Of a DNA stretch of 16,131 bases, positions 9,291 through 16,131 are shown piece by piece (position 1 is the stretch's first letter; the number at the start of each line of letters is the position of its first letter). The notes under the pieces were generated by a model. It had not been told where the DNA came from. It made no database searches and saw only the letters and a list, made by a program, of their open reading frames with translations. The stretch covers positions 42,434-58,564 of the forward strand of contig NWUY0300011569.1 of assembly GCA_004151065.3 (NCBI GenBank), read 5' to 3'. This DNA comes from Larix sibirica. Its lineage: Eukaryota; Streptophyta; Pinopsida; Pinales; Pinaceae. A program made the translations under genes and the position numbers.

Positions 9291-9850
9291 AATTGTCAGG
9301 TTATAAGCATTCATTTTACAATACAACATCAGTGAACAACATAAGAACATGCAAATTATTTTGCAAGTTCAATAAGAATGCCCTTAAAGGTGAAATGTGT
9401 CATCATTATACCTTGAAAAAGAGTATGAATAAATAATTTTAACATACTTCAACAATACCAATAAAGGGCAATTTACCACCTACAATATCTTCCACGTTCG
9501 TTAACCTTCACATGCAATTATTCAATCACCTAAGGAAATAAGCAAGCTAATCATTTACCACTCAGTTCATTGAGGCCATTTTTATGAAAGAAGCAAGATG
9601 GAATAAGAAGCAAGTGCTAGCTTATATATTATTTTAATGAACCCCCACCCCTTTAAGAGACATGCATTATAACTTTACATTATCCACTTACAACCAAAGC
9701 ATTCATATGTCAACCACCAAAGACTCAATGCAACAACTCGAGGGCATACATAATTGCATAATTAAATAAGAGAAGTATTGCATATCTAGAATCCAAACAC
9801 TTATTGAACACGTCAACAATCCTTACCTACACATATTGATGATATAGAGC
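9291..9850. other. No recognisable feature
   Basis: AT-rich non-coding sequence. There are no frames beyond chance length and no recognisable motifs. Confidence 0.4.
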
Positions 9851-10239
9851 AACACATAAGGATAATCCTAATTATCACTCATAGTTCTCAATAAAGTGCC
9901 ATAATCATAAGCAACCGCGATGATCTAACTATGAAAATCCTTTTAGTTGAAGAGATCATTCATTATTAGCATAAATATATAGAAAGATTGAGTTATCCAT
10001 GCAAATACATCAAGGGAAATGTGACTACCATAATCTAACTAATTAACACGTAAGGGTCATCCTAATTATCACTCAAATTTCTGAATAAAGTAGGCATAAG
10101 CATAAGCAACAATAATGATATAACTATGAAAATCCTTTTAATTCAAGAGATCATTTATTACTAGCATAAATAGATAAAAAATTTGAGTTATTCATGCAAA
10201 GACATCAAAGGAAATGTGACTACCATAATCTAACCAATT
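9851..10239. repeat. Two-copy tandem duplication, unit about 195 bp
   Basis: Copy A (9851-10044) and copy B (10045-10239) align along their whole length. Shared words include CCTAATTATCACTCA, CATAAGCAAC, ACTATGAAAATCCTTTTA, AGAGATCATT, TGAGTTAT and GTGACTACCATAATCTAAC. By eye, identity is around 85 percent. A few bases of a third start (AACAAGTCATCC) follow copy B. The repeat has no coding content. Its divergence shows it is much older than the 40-bp duplication nearby. Confidence 0.9.
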
Positions 10240-11400
10240 AACAAGTCATCCATAGCATTCAAGGACATTTGAAGTTATAAGGTTAGATAGATAAACCAAT
10301 TAGAGAACTTGATATAATATGGGGTCATTGATTATGTCCAAAGCTTACAGGACAAGGGTAATAAGTTGCTATTATTGAGGCTTAAACAAAATTGCCCCTG
10401 GCAATTCTAATAACCTTAGGATCAAATGAGGCCTCAAAATATTGAAACACACTAAACAAAGCCAAGAAATTTGATATAAACGGTGGAGCTATGAACAAGA
10501 ATCCAAGATTCATATACTTTTCATCGAAGTCTAAGTAGGGATTGAAACATTAGCATCATCACCAAAGTCCCTCCTGAGAATGTAATCATTGATCCTTCTC
10601 ATTAAACAACCCAAAGAACTTAACAAACATGCCAAAGAAGAACACTTATGAGATTTATTAACCTTAGAATGAACTAATGATCTAGTTTAAAATCATAATC
10701 ACATGGATTTTTAGATTTGGGGTGAATACTACTAAAAACCTTTTGAATAATGTACTAATTGATTTGACCAGACCTCCCTAGGAAACTTTCTTAAATTTTT
10801 TTTCCACATGTCAATAAAGCACTAGCGTACCGCATATAAACAAGGAATTAATGCCCCTGATATCAATAGATCACTAGTGCATACCTTTTGAAAGCTCTCC
10901 ATTGGTATAACAATACCATATCAAGTGTCTTGATCCCACCACACCACCACTTATCAATAAATAAATTGTGAAACTCATTTGAAAATATCACCATCGATTT
11001 GAATAGACCACTGTGTCATATTGATCCCTATGATGCACATGTATAAGTAGTGCACTAATGCACCATATTGCAAGTAGCACACTATAAAAAAACATTTTCA
11101 AAAAGCTAGGAAAATGTGGTTATTAAAAAACTTGCAATTATTTTGTGAAAACCTTCATGGTGAATTGTGAATATTTTAGTGGAATTTGTTTTGGAGATGT
11201 TTTCCCATACATTAACACTAATACCTCCATGAAAACCTAGGTTAATCCTTATTTCCTAGCAGTGATAATTGATGGATATATCATTCATGAATCCTTCTTC
11301 TTAGTGAATATTTGATGAAATATTATATTGTTGTGCTATATATATGGTATTAGATTACCATGGAGCTAATGCAATAAATCATTGCCTTTAGTGAATATTC
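10240..11400. other. No recognisable feature
   Basis: About 1.2 kb of AT-rich sequence without a usable open frame, RNA gene or defined repeat. A short phrase (TTAGTGAATATT) occurs twice near 11302 and 11389, next to the copia LTR, but is too short to interpret. Confidence 0.4.
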
Positions 11401-11409
11401 TGATAAGCA

Positions 11410-11623
11410 TGTGCAAGAAAAACAATACAAATAGAATATAAATATAAGAAATGATAATGGTGCACACACACATTACACATAGATTTACCCTGGAAAACCA
11501 ACCTAACTGGGGATTTCTCCTCTCTCTATCTCATTGTCTTATCTACACCAATTACAATACAATATTATGGCATCCAAAACCCTAATTCATTAACCTAGAT
11601 TTGAGTACAACAAATGTCTGACA
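11410..11623 (-). mobile_element. 3' LTR of minus-strand Ty1/copia element (inner edge firm, outer edge approximate)
   Basis: On the minus strand the LTR begins TGTCAGACATTTG directly after a polypurine tract. It contains CCCCAGTTAGGTTGGTTTTC and AAATCTATGTGT, then a TTGTATTGTTTTTCTTGCACA end typical of short copia LTRs. The outer edge is set at 11410 (TGTGCA on the plus strand), but could be a few bases away at 11401. The length of about 214 bases suits the Tork/Tnt1 group. Only this LTR is found. The 5' partner is missing. Confidence 0.5.
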
Positions 11624-11635
11624 TTCTTCCACTCG
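11624..11635 (-). promoter_or_regulatory. Polypurine tract of the copia element
   Basis: The minus strand reads CGAGTGGAAGAA immediately before the LTR start TG. In Ty1/copia elements a GTGGGAGAA-like tract in this position is the primer for plus-strand DNA synthesis. The fit in position and orientation to the RNase H relic supports it. Confidence 0.6.
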
Positions 11636-11689
11636 TTGTATTCCTTGATAAATGGGGCAAAGGGAAAGCATTCATGTAATCAACTACTA

Positions 11690-12600
11690 GGGGCAACAAT
11701 ACCCATTGATTCTCTACATCAAGATAAATTTTTAGTACTAATAAACTTTGTCACTGAATCTAAAACCTTCTTCAAGGTATCGACATTTTCCAATAATATT
11801 TTGTTATGTTCAACCATGTCTCTAACAAAATGGTATTGTACAACAATATTCTTTGTCTTAAAGTATAAGCAAGGTTCTTTGTAATAAAAATTGCACTTGA
11901 GCTATCACAACCTATTCTCGTTGCTTTCTGGACAAAACCAATATCTGAACAAAATATTTGCAACCATATATCTTCCTTACTTCCATGAGTGGCTAGCATG
12001 TACTTAGATTATGTACTTGACAATGAAACTACAACCTACATCTTATTCATCCACTTGGTTTCTTGACCAAATAAGTTAAAAACATAACCACTTGTATATC
12101 GTTTGTGGTCAAGATATCCAACCTAGTCTACATCAAGAAATATTTGTACATTTATATCCCTCTAAGGTCCGTGTCTTCCTTAGTAGTAGATTGCAAATCT
12201 AAAGTATTACACAAATATCTAAAGGTTGTCTTTACAATTGTCCAATGTTCTTTCCCTAGTTTTGACATATGCCTACTCAACAACACTAGGATAGGGAAAA
12301 CATGACATGTCTTCTACCTCTTCTTGATTCTTGGGATATTGACATGTAGATAACTTTACACTTACCGAAATAGGGACCTTTACCATTGTTTACATTCTTG
12401 TATATTAAGCCTTTGCATTATTGTCTCAATACATTTCCTCTGATTCAAACAAAGTTTCCTATTTTCCTGATCTCTTTTTATTTCCATGCCCAAAATAAAA
12501 TTTGCAGTATCAATATATTTTATATCAAACTTAGAAGACAACTAAGCTTTGACATATTTGGATGAATTAAACATTGCAAGAGGATGCAAAATTATGTGAG
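11690..12600 (-). pseudogene. Ty1/copia pol remnant: reverse transcriptase C-terminus, RNase H and tail
   Basis: On the minus strand, in order: a reverse transcriptase segment (LSSKFDIKY then ILGMEIKRDQENRKL, about 12560-12450), the linker to RNase H (GKEHWTIVKTTFRYL near 12225-12250), RNase H (DVD-stop-VGYLDHKRYTSGYVF near 12060-12130, then SKEDIWL, IGCDSSSAIFITKN near 11876-11912), and the C-terminal tail (NKILLENVDTLKKV, DSVTKFIST, CRESMGI near 11700-11800). These match the Tork/Tnt1-like group of plant copia elements. The enzyme would copy element RNA into DNA in virus-like particles. Several frameshifts and stops, including TGG to TAG in the DADWVG-type motif and loss of the STEAEY glutamate codon, show it is inactive. 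The catalytic YVDD box near 12600 is barely recognisable. Confidence 0.85.
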
Positions 12601-12780
12601 TATATATGCTTGCAAAATGTACCAATAACTCTAAAGGTTTTGATTACTACTTGGACATTCAAATTGTTTTATCCCAAGTATGACACATTTTTATTTTTAT
12701 GTTTCACTCCTCATGGCATGTTACCCTGCTTAATATTATGGTCAAATATTCGACATTTTCGACATAGAGTTATAAATAAA
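12601..12780 (-). pseudogene. Scrambled copia sequence with possible zinc-knuckle relic
   Basis: Upstream of the reverse transcriptase relic the minus strand contains CRKCRIFDHNIKQG (12764-12723). Its spacing fits C-x2-C-x4-H-x4-C, but the last Cys is Gly (GGT). A frame nearby reads SKPLELLVH, which resembles the SKPLELIHTD stretch of copia integrase. If either is real, a large part of gag-pol between gag/integrase and reverse transcriptase has been deleted. Both matches are weak. The 118-codon plus-strand open frame at 12574-12930 overlaps the relic antisense and has no domain, so it is not called. Confidence 0.3.
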
Positions 12781-13189
12781 TTGAGGGTGAATTTTAATTG
12801 TGGTGTAGCTAATATTTTTCAAAGGCAAGTGAGGCAAGTGCAAAGGATCAAAATTCAACCCATGAGCATCTCAATTATGTTTAAAAAGTCCAACAAAGTA
12901 TATCACATTACAGGGGCGTGGAACAAGTAATCTTCAAGTGTAAGTGGTTTAGGCATTTCATAAGTATAAAAAAGGATTGGTAAGATTAGTTTGTTTTCCA
13001 TAGACTCCATGAAATTGTTACTAGAGAAAAAGAGCCTTTATTTTTTGGCATCATTATAAAATAGGAGTCACAACAAGGAAAACACTAATTGAAAGAGGTT
13101 TTAAAGAAACCACTAACCCTTTGTTTTTAGAGGAGATTTTAGTAGTTGTTTTTTCAATGTTCTTAAACCAGAAGGCAGAATGCTACATT
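12781..13189. other. No recognisable feature
   Basis: The sequence between the copia remnant and the first 109-bp array unit contains neither a second copia LTR nor a clear frame. The copia element's 5' half was therefore lost or lies elsewhere. Confidence 0.4.
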
Positions 13190-13318
13190 GGTGCAATTAC
13201 TTATCACTACATCGATGTGTAACCCTACCATAAGCACCAAAGTAGGTTAAAATATTTTATAAAAAGTATGAACCATTTTAAATTATTTATTTATTTGTAT
13301 GCCATTTATATTTAACTT
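13190..13318. repeat. 109-bp array, first (diverged) unit, left of the insertion
   Basis: This piece carries the landmarks of the array at 14913-15463 in the same order: TTGGTGCA, a TGTAACCCTACC version of GCATAACCATACC, CAAAGTAGGTTAAAATATTT, TTATAAAAA, then CCATTTATATTTAACTT. It ends exactly where the 1.6-kb insertion begins. Confidence 0.75.
13302..13318. repeat. Left 17-bp target-site duplication
   Basis: CCATTTATATTTAACTT is identical to 14913-14929. Together these flank the LINE-like insertion. The word is also a landmark of the array unit, so the duplication is read as insertion into the array at this point. Confidence 0.7.
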
Positions 13319-13621
13319 TTTTAAATATAAATGAGAAAATGAATATATATAATAGAAGTATACATCACTTGCATGCCTTTAAAGGGGAATCAAAATGAGA
13401 GCAGAACATAATAGTTCATAGGGTTCTACTACTTTCTGCTCATACATATTATCAAAATTTTTGTTTTTATCAGGTCTTGTATTGCTTCCTCTAACACTAT
13501 AAGTTCTAATAAACTGACCACATAAGTATTGACAAAAAAACATGGCAAAAATTGGCAAGGGGGACTGAAAGATTCATTCCTACGGCTGCTCGTCTGCAAT
13601 TTATGGTTAAACTGAGGAGAT

Positions 13622-14257
13622 TTATTCCATCAGGGAGGCTTCTTCTTGCCCGATCTGAGGACCGTTGTTTCCCTTTACTAAGCATTCCATCTTATCTTGA
13701 ATTTTTCCAAGCATATATTTCAACTGCACAAAGTGGGTCACATTCCTTTCGTTTGTTGTCATGCTTTTCTCCTGAAACATTCAGTTCATGTGAACAATGG
13801 AATTCCAAATATCTTTGTTTTGAGAGGACTGATACCTTTCTATATTCGGGAGCTTACGCCGAATATCCTCAACCTCACCAACGTCAACCTCACCAACGTG
13901 GACCTGAGTACTTCCTTCTATATCATCAATGTGAGTATCAATGCAGGAGATATATACAGAAATTCTTCTGTCTTCTTCCAAGATGGCGGTTGAAACCTCA
14001 AATATACACCTCAGCATTTTCTTGTAATCTGACATAATGTTTTCCAAATCCCTTATTGCACTCAACATCTTCTCCACTACACTCTCCTTTGCGGCCATGG
14101 GAAAGGAGCTTCTAAAATCGATAGGCTTGCTTTCCTTATGCTCCTCAGTAAACAAGTTCCTTGTTTCTCTCCCGTGGATGCTGAGAATGCTAAGTTGTTT
14201 CTTGACTCTTACACTATAAGCTAGACATGCAGCGTGCGAAGGGTCACCCATTTCCAT
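13622..14257 (-). pseudogene. Unrecognised coiled-coil-like reading frame
   Basis: From the ATG at 14257 a frame of 158 codons runs to a TGA at 13781-13783 and then stays open for another 52 codons to a TAA at 13622-13624. Composition is protein-like and charged, with helix- and coil-prone stretches (ESVVEKMLSAIRDLENIM, VQLKYMLGKIQDKMECL). Residues near 115-130 hold VGEVDVGEVED, made by a perfect 15-bp tandem repeat. Upstream the same frame has a TAG at 14261-14263 and TAA near 14333. I see no signal peptide, membrane segment or known motif. It lies in the 3' part of the LINE-like insertion on the same strand as its RNase H. It could be a second element protein, a transduced host fragment, or chance. 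The overlapping plus-strand frame (13552-14037) looks like its shadow. Confidence 0.4.
13869..13898. repeat. Perfect 15-bp tandem repeat inside the coiled-coil-like frame
   Basis: TCAACCTCACCAACG occurs twice head to tail. The length is five codons, so the minus-strand frame stays open and gains a second VGEVD. Frame preservation fits, but does not prove, past coding function. Confidence 0.9.
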
Positions 14258-14391
14258 ATTCTAGGAATTTGCGTGGGAGCTTGAGAAGCTAGTGCATATG
14301 ATGGAGGTGTGATATAAATGCCCCAGACAGAGGTATTAAAGGATCTTTACTGTATGTCTCTTCCACCGCCTTAATTTCCAACGACTTGCCA

Positions 14392-14916
14392 CTATTCCAT
14401 GAAAGGCACGCCTGAAATAACCATTAGAAAGTGGAGCCATGCTAGCATAGCATCCCCCAAAATGGCCCCAAGTCCACCAAAATTGAAGGACCCTAGATAA
14501 ATTTGAAAGCAAGATGTCCATTTGGTAGAGGTAGATTTGTTTGTCATTAATTCACCTTGCCTACGTCTAGAGACAATGTTGGCAAGGCGATCATCATCCT
14601 TGTTGAGGTGTCACTTGACGTGGAAGAATTGAACCTTTGTGATGTCCTGAAGAAAGTCCAGAACTCTCTTATGCACTCTCCCAACCCCTTTTTCTTTGTT
14701 GGACTGAAGGTTTCACAGCTTTTGTATGACTATTCGAGAGTCTCTTAAAACTTGATAACTTGTTATATTCATATCTGTCATTGTTTCTATTCCTTGCATT
14801 AGAACTTCCCATTCCACCTGATTGTTTGTCCTTTTTCCCAAGCTCGATGCGAAGGATTGGATCTTGTTTCCTCCAGGGTGGAAGATGACCCCTCTTGCAC
14901 CTGGCTTCCCTACCAT
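14392..14916 (-). pseudogene. LINE-type RNase H domain, N-terminally truncated, two internal TGA codons
   Basis: A single frame runs from 14916 to the TAG at 14392-14394, broken only by TGA at 14713-14715 and 14611-14613. Landmarks in order: GKPGARGVIFHPGG (usual GNPGPAGAGGVIF), LGKRTNNQVEWEVLMQGIE with the conserved Glu, a DSRIVIQKL core with the second Asp, RVHKRVLDFLQ, QFFHVK-stop-HLNKDDDRLANI with the last Asp, and a short tail. The first catalytic Asp (FDGAS) lies beyond the truncation and is absent. This is the RNase H found at the C-terminus of plant L1-type LINE ORF2, which removes RNA from RNA:DNA hybrids. Both TGA codons stand where Arg (CGA) fits, as after CpG deamination. An LTR-element RNase H fits the motifs less well. 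Confidence 0.8.
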
Positions 14917-14929
14917 TTATATTTAACTT
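14913..14929. repeat. Right 17-bp target-site duplication
   Basis: Identical to 13302-13318. It directly follows the truncated 5' end of the LINE-like insertion, and the array continues from it. Confidence 0.7.
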
Positions 14930-15463
14930 CACTAATGCATAACCATACCATTTACACTAAATTAGGTTAAAATAATTTATATAAAATATCATCCATTTGT
15001 TAAATAAATTTGTGTTGGTGCGCCATTTATATTTAATTGCAGTTTTGTGTAAACATACTATTTGCATTGAAGTAGGTGAAAATATTTTATAAAAATATGC
15101 ATCATTTGTTCAAAAACAATTTGTCAATGTGCTAATTATATTTAACTATACTAGTGCATAACCATACCATTCTCATTGAGTTAAGATAAAATATTTTACA
15201 AAAAAATGTGTTATTTGTTCAAAAACTCCTTATTGGTGCACCATTTATATTTAACCACACCATTGCATAACCGTATCACACACAACAAAGTAGGTTAAAA
15301 TGTTTTATAAAAATATTGGCCAATTATTCCAAAAATGCTTGTTGATGAATATATTAAATAACACCTATGCATAACCATACCAAGGGCACTATGTTAGGTC
15401 TATAATTAAAAAAAATGACGATGTGACCAATACATTTAATAGAATTGGTGCATGACCCTATCA
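14913..15463. repeat. 109-bp tandem array, about five units
   Basis: The landmark CCATTTATATTTAA (or a variant) recurs at 14913, 15023, 15132, 15241 and 15347, a period of 106-110 bases. Each unit also has GCATAACCATACC, a GTAGGTTAAAATATTTTATA-like stretch, a TTTGTTCAAAAAC-like stretch and GTTGGTGCA. Units are clearly diverged from each other. A further unit lies at 13190-13318, beyond the LINE-like insertion. The array is non-coding and could be a small satellite or part of an older element. It is cut on the right by an LTR start at 15464. Confidence 0.85.
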
Positions 15464-15625
15464 TGTAATGTCCCCAATATTTCACTATGGACCACTCCAT
15501 GGGACTAAGGAATTCAATGGTCTAAAGTCACTTGGAAAAAGTAAAGAAGAATTGTAAAGTGGTGATTTGGGATCATGAGGCATTATGGAAAAACAAAGGT
15601 CCAAGGAAAAATTTATGAAGTAAGG

Positions 15626-15668
15626 AATCATTCTCTCCTAAAAATCAATTTTATTATTATTTTGAGAN
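15626..15668 (+). repeat. Internal direct repeat of the LTR, copy 1
   Basis: GAATCATTCTCTC followed by an AT-rich stretch ending ATTATTTTGAGA recurs at 15959-16003 (GAATCATTCTCTC ... TAATATTTTGAGA). The copies are about 333 bases apart in direct orientation, which suggests an internal duplication within the U3 region. Base 15667 in this copy is N. Confidence 0.75.
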
Positions 15669-15747
15669 GGTGTAACTCCCATCTAAGGTGGAAGGAATCC
15701 TACCATGGAGGCATATCATGGGTTGTAACTCCTCGGGCTAAAAGTAG

Positions 15748-15789
15748 CAAATCTATGACAATCTATGACATCTATGACAAACTATGACA
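15748..15789. repeat. Minisatellite of CTATGACA-type units
   Basis: Four short units follow each other: ATCTATGACA, ATCTATGAC, ATCTATGACA and AACTATGACA. They look like simple slippage. Such short arrays in a U3 region can hold repeated factor-binding sites, but nothing here shows that. Confidence 0.85.
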
Positions 15790-15958
15790 AGCAAAAGTCC
15801 TAAATTTAGCCAAGGAGGGCGCATGAGGGGAGAGTGGACCCACAAAGTAGTGTAACTTCCCCAAAACCAAGGAAATCATCTATAATTCAAATTCCAATTA
15901 ATCCAAAGCATCCATGAAGCCAAAAATAGCATTAGAGAGGAAGTTAATGTGTCCCAAA

Positions 15959-16003
15959 GAATCATTCTCTCATGAAAATAATATTTTATTAATATTTTGA
16001 GAA
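15959..16003 (+). repeat. Internal direct repeat of the LTR, copy 2
   Basis: Partner of 15626-15668. It lies about 30 bases upstream of the TATA box at 16033. Confidence 0.75.
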
Positions 16004-16032
16004 ATAAAACTCTAGAAGAATGAATGAAGAAT

Positions 16033-16041
16033 TATAAAAGG
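16033..16041 (+). promoter_or_regulatory. Candidate TATA box of the plus-strand LTR
   Basis: TATAAAAGG followed by AGGGTGAGGG is close to the plant TATA consensus. It sits about 570 bases from the LTR start, so transcription would begin near 16065. The run stands out as a good consensus in an otherwise loose AT background. Confidence 0.5.
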
Positions 16042-16131
16042 AGGGTGAGGGCACCTATTGGAGAAATTTTGGAATTTTTAATTTTGGATTGAATAGTTCT
16101 TGTGGATTTCAAGCTTGGGATATGTGCCCCT

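Larger units (their letters stand above)
13319..14912 (-). mobile_element. 5'-truncated LINE-like insertion in the 109-bp array
   Basis: The 1594-bp segment is bounded by identical 17-bp repeats (13302-13318 and 14913-14929). On the minus strand it ends in a short A run (T at 13317-13322 on the plus strand), and at its 5' end it starts inside an RNase H domain. Direct repeats of 7-20 bases, an A tail and 5' truncation are the marks of target-primed reverse transcription by non-LTR retrotransposons. Removing it rejoins the array unit in phase. It is visibly richer in G+C than its flanks. The RNase H relic occupies its 5' third and an unrecognised frame its 3' part. Confidence 0.7.
15464..16131 (+). 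mobile_element. Start of a plus-strand LTR, continuing past the window
   Basis: TGTAATGTCCCC at 15464 is a typical opening of plant LTRs. It begins abruptly where the 109-bp array stops. About 570 bases later a TATA box (16033) and a GC-richer stretch follow, as expected at the U3/R boundary. No coding frame is convincing. The 70-codon frame at 15575-15787 spans an ambiguous base (15667) and short repeats. Orientation is inferred from the TG start and TATA box. The far end, primer site and target duplication are outside the window. Confidence 0.5.

Noticed and set aside
12574-12930. 118-codon plus-strand open frame with an NCGVANIFQRQ stretch resembling a zinc knuckle
   Set aside because: It lacks the first Cys, the His and the last Cys, and runs antisense to the copia remnant.
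13552-14037. 161-codon plus-strand open frame
   Set aside because: It overlaps the minus-strand coiled-coil-like frame, which is continuous over more codons after read-through and lies on the same strand as the RNase H. The plus frame is rich in Ser, Phe, Pro and Gln and looks like a shadow. It is not fully excluded.

Overview
The window looks like repeat-rich nuclear DNA of a plant with a large genome. It is AT-rich, no intact cellular gene is recognisable, and it is packed with decayed retrotransposon pieces that carry plant-type hallmarks: a tRNA-Asp primer site, a tRNA-iMet primer site, a Tork-like Ty1/copia reverse transcriptase/RNase H, and a plant LINE-type RNase H. A conifer is a reasonable guess, but nothing seen here proves it. 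Codon frames are broken almost everywhere, so most coding entries are pseudogenes.

Layout, left to right. (1) Bases 1-4548 are one LTR retrotransposon on the minus strand: a long 5' LTR (1992-4548, ends TGTCA...TGACA, TATA box near 3968-3979), a tRNA-Asp primer binding site (1969-1986), a leader with short repeats, and a broken gag-like reading frame (about 919-1440). Its remaining body leaves the window to the left. (2) Bases about 4680-8105 hold a second LTR element on the plus strand. It has a degenerate tRNA-iMet primer site (5675-5686), a decayed gag with two CCHC zinc-knuckle relics (6473-6514 and 6528-6569), and a block upstream of the primer site (about 4680-4905) that recurs about 3.2 kb later (about 7885-8105), as LTRs would. 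(3) Bases 8160-11400 are mostly unassignable, with a tRNA-like Pol III promoter relic, a perfect 40-bp tandem duplication and a 195-bp tandem duplication. (4) Bases about 11410-12780 hold a minus-strand Ty1/copia remnant: LTR, polypurine tract, RNase H and reverse transcriptase, with most of the upstream body missing. (5) Bases 13190-15463 are a 109-bp tandem array split by a 1.6-kb, 5'-truncated, LINE-like insertion (13319-14912). The insertion has 17-bp target-site duplications and a short A tail, and carries the C-terminal part of an RNase H domain plus an unrecognised coiled-coil-like reading frame. (6) From 15464 to the window end is the start of another plus-strand LTR (TGTAATGTCCCC), with a TATA box near 16033.

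These parts do not form one pathway. The window records several rounds of insertion, nesting and decay. Two patterns stand out: the LINE-like insertion interrupts the satellite-like array in phase, and many inactivating changes are transitions (TGT to TAT in zinc knuckles, TGG to TAG, apparent CGA to TGA), as expected from long-term cytosine methylation. The most interesting unexplained item is the coiled-coil reading frame at 13622-14257.
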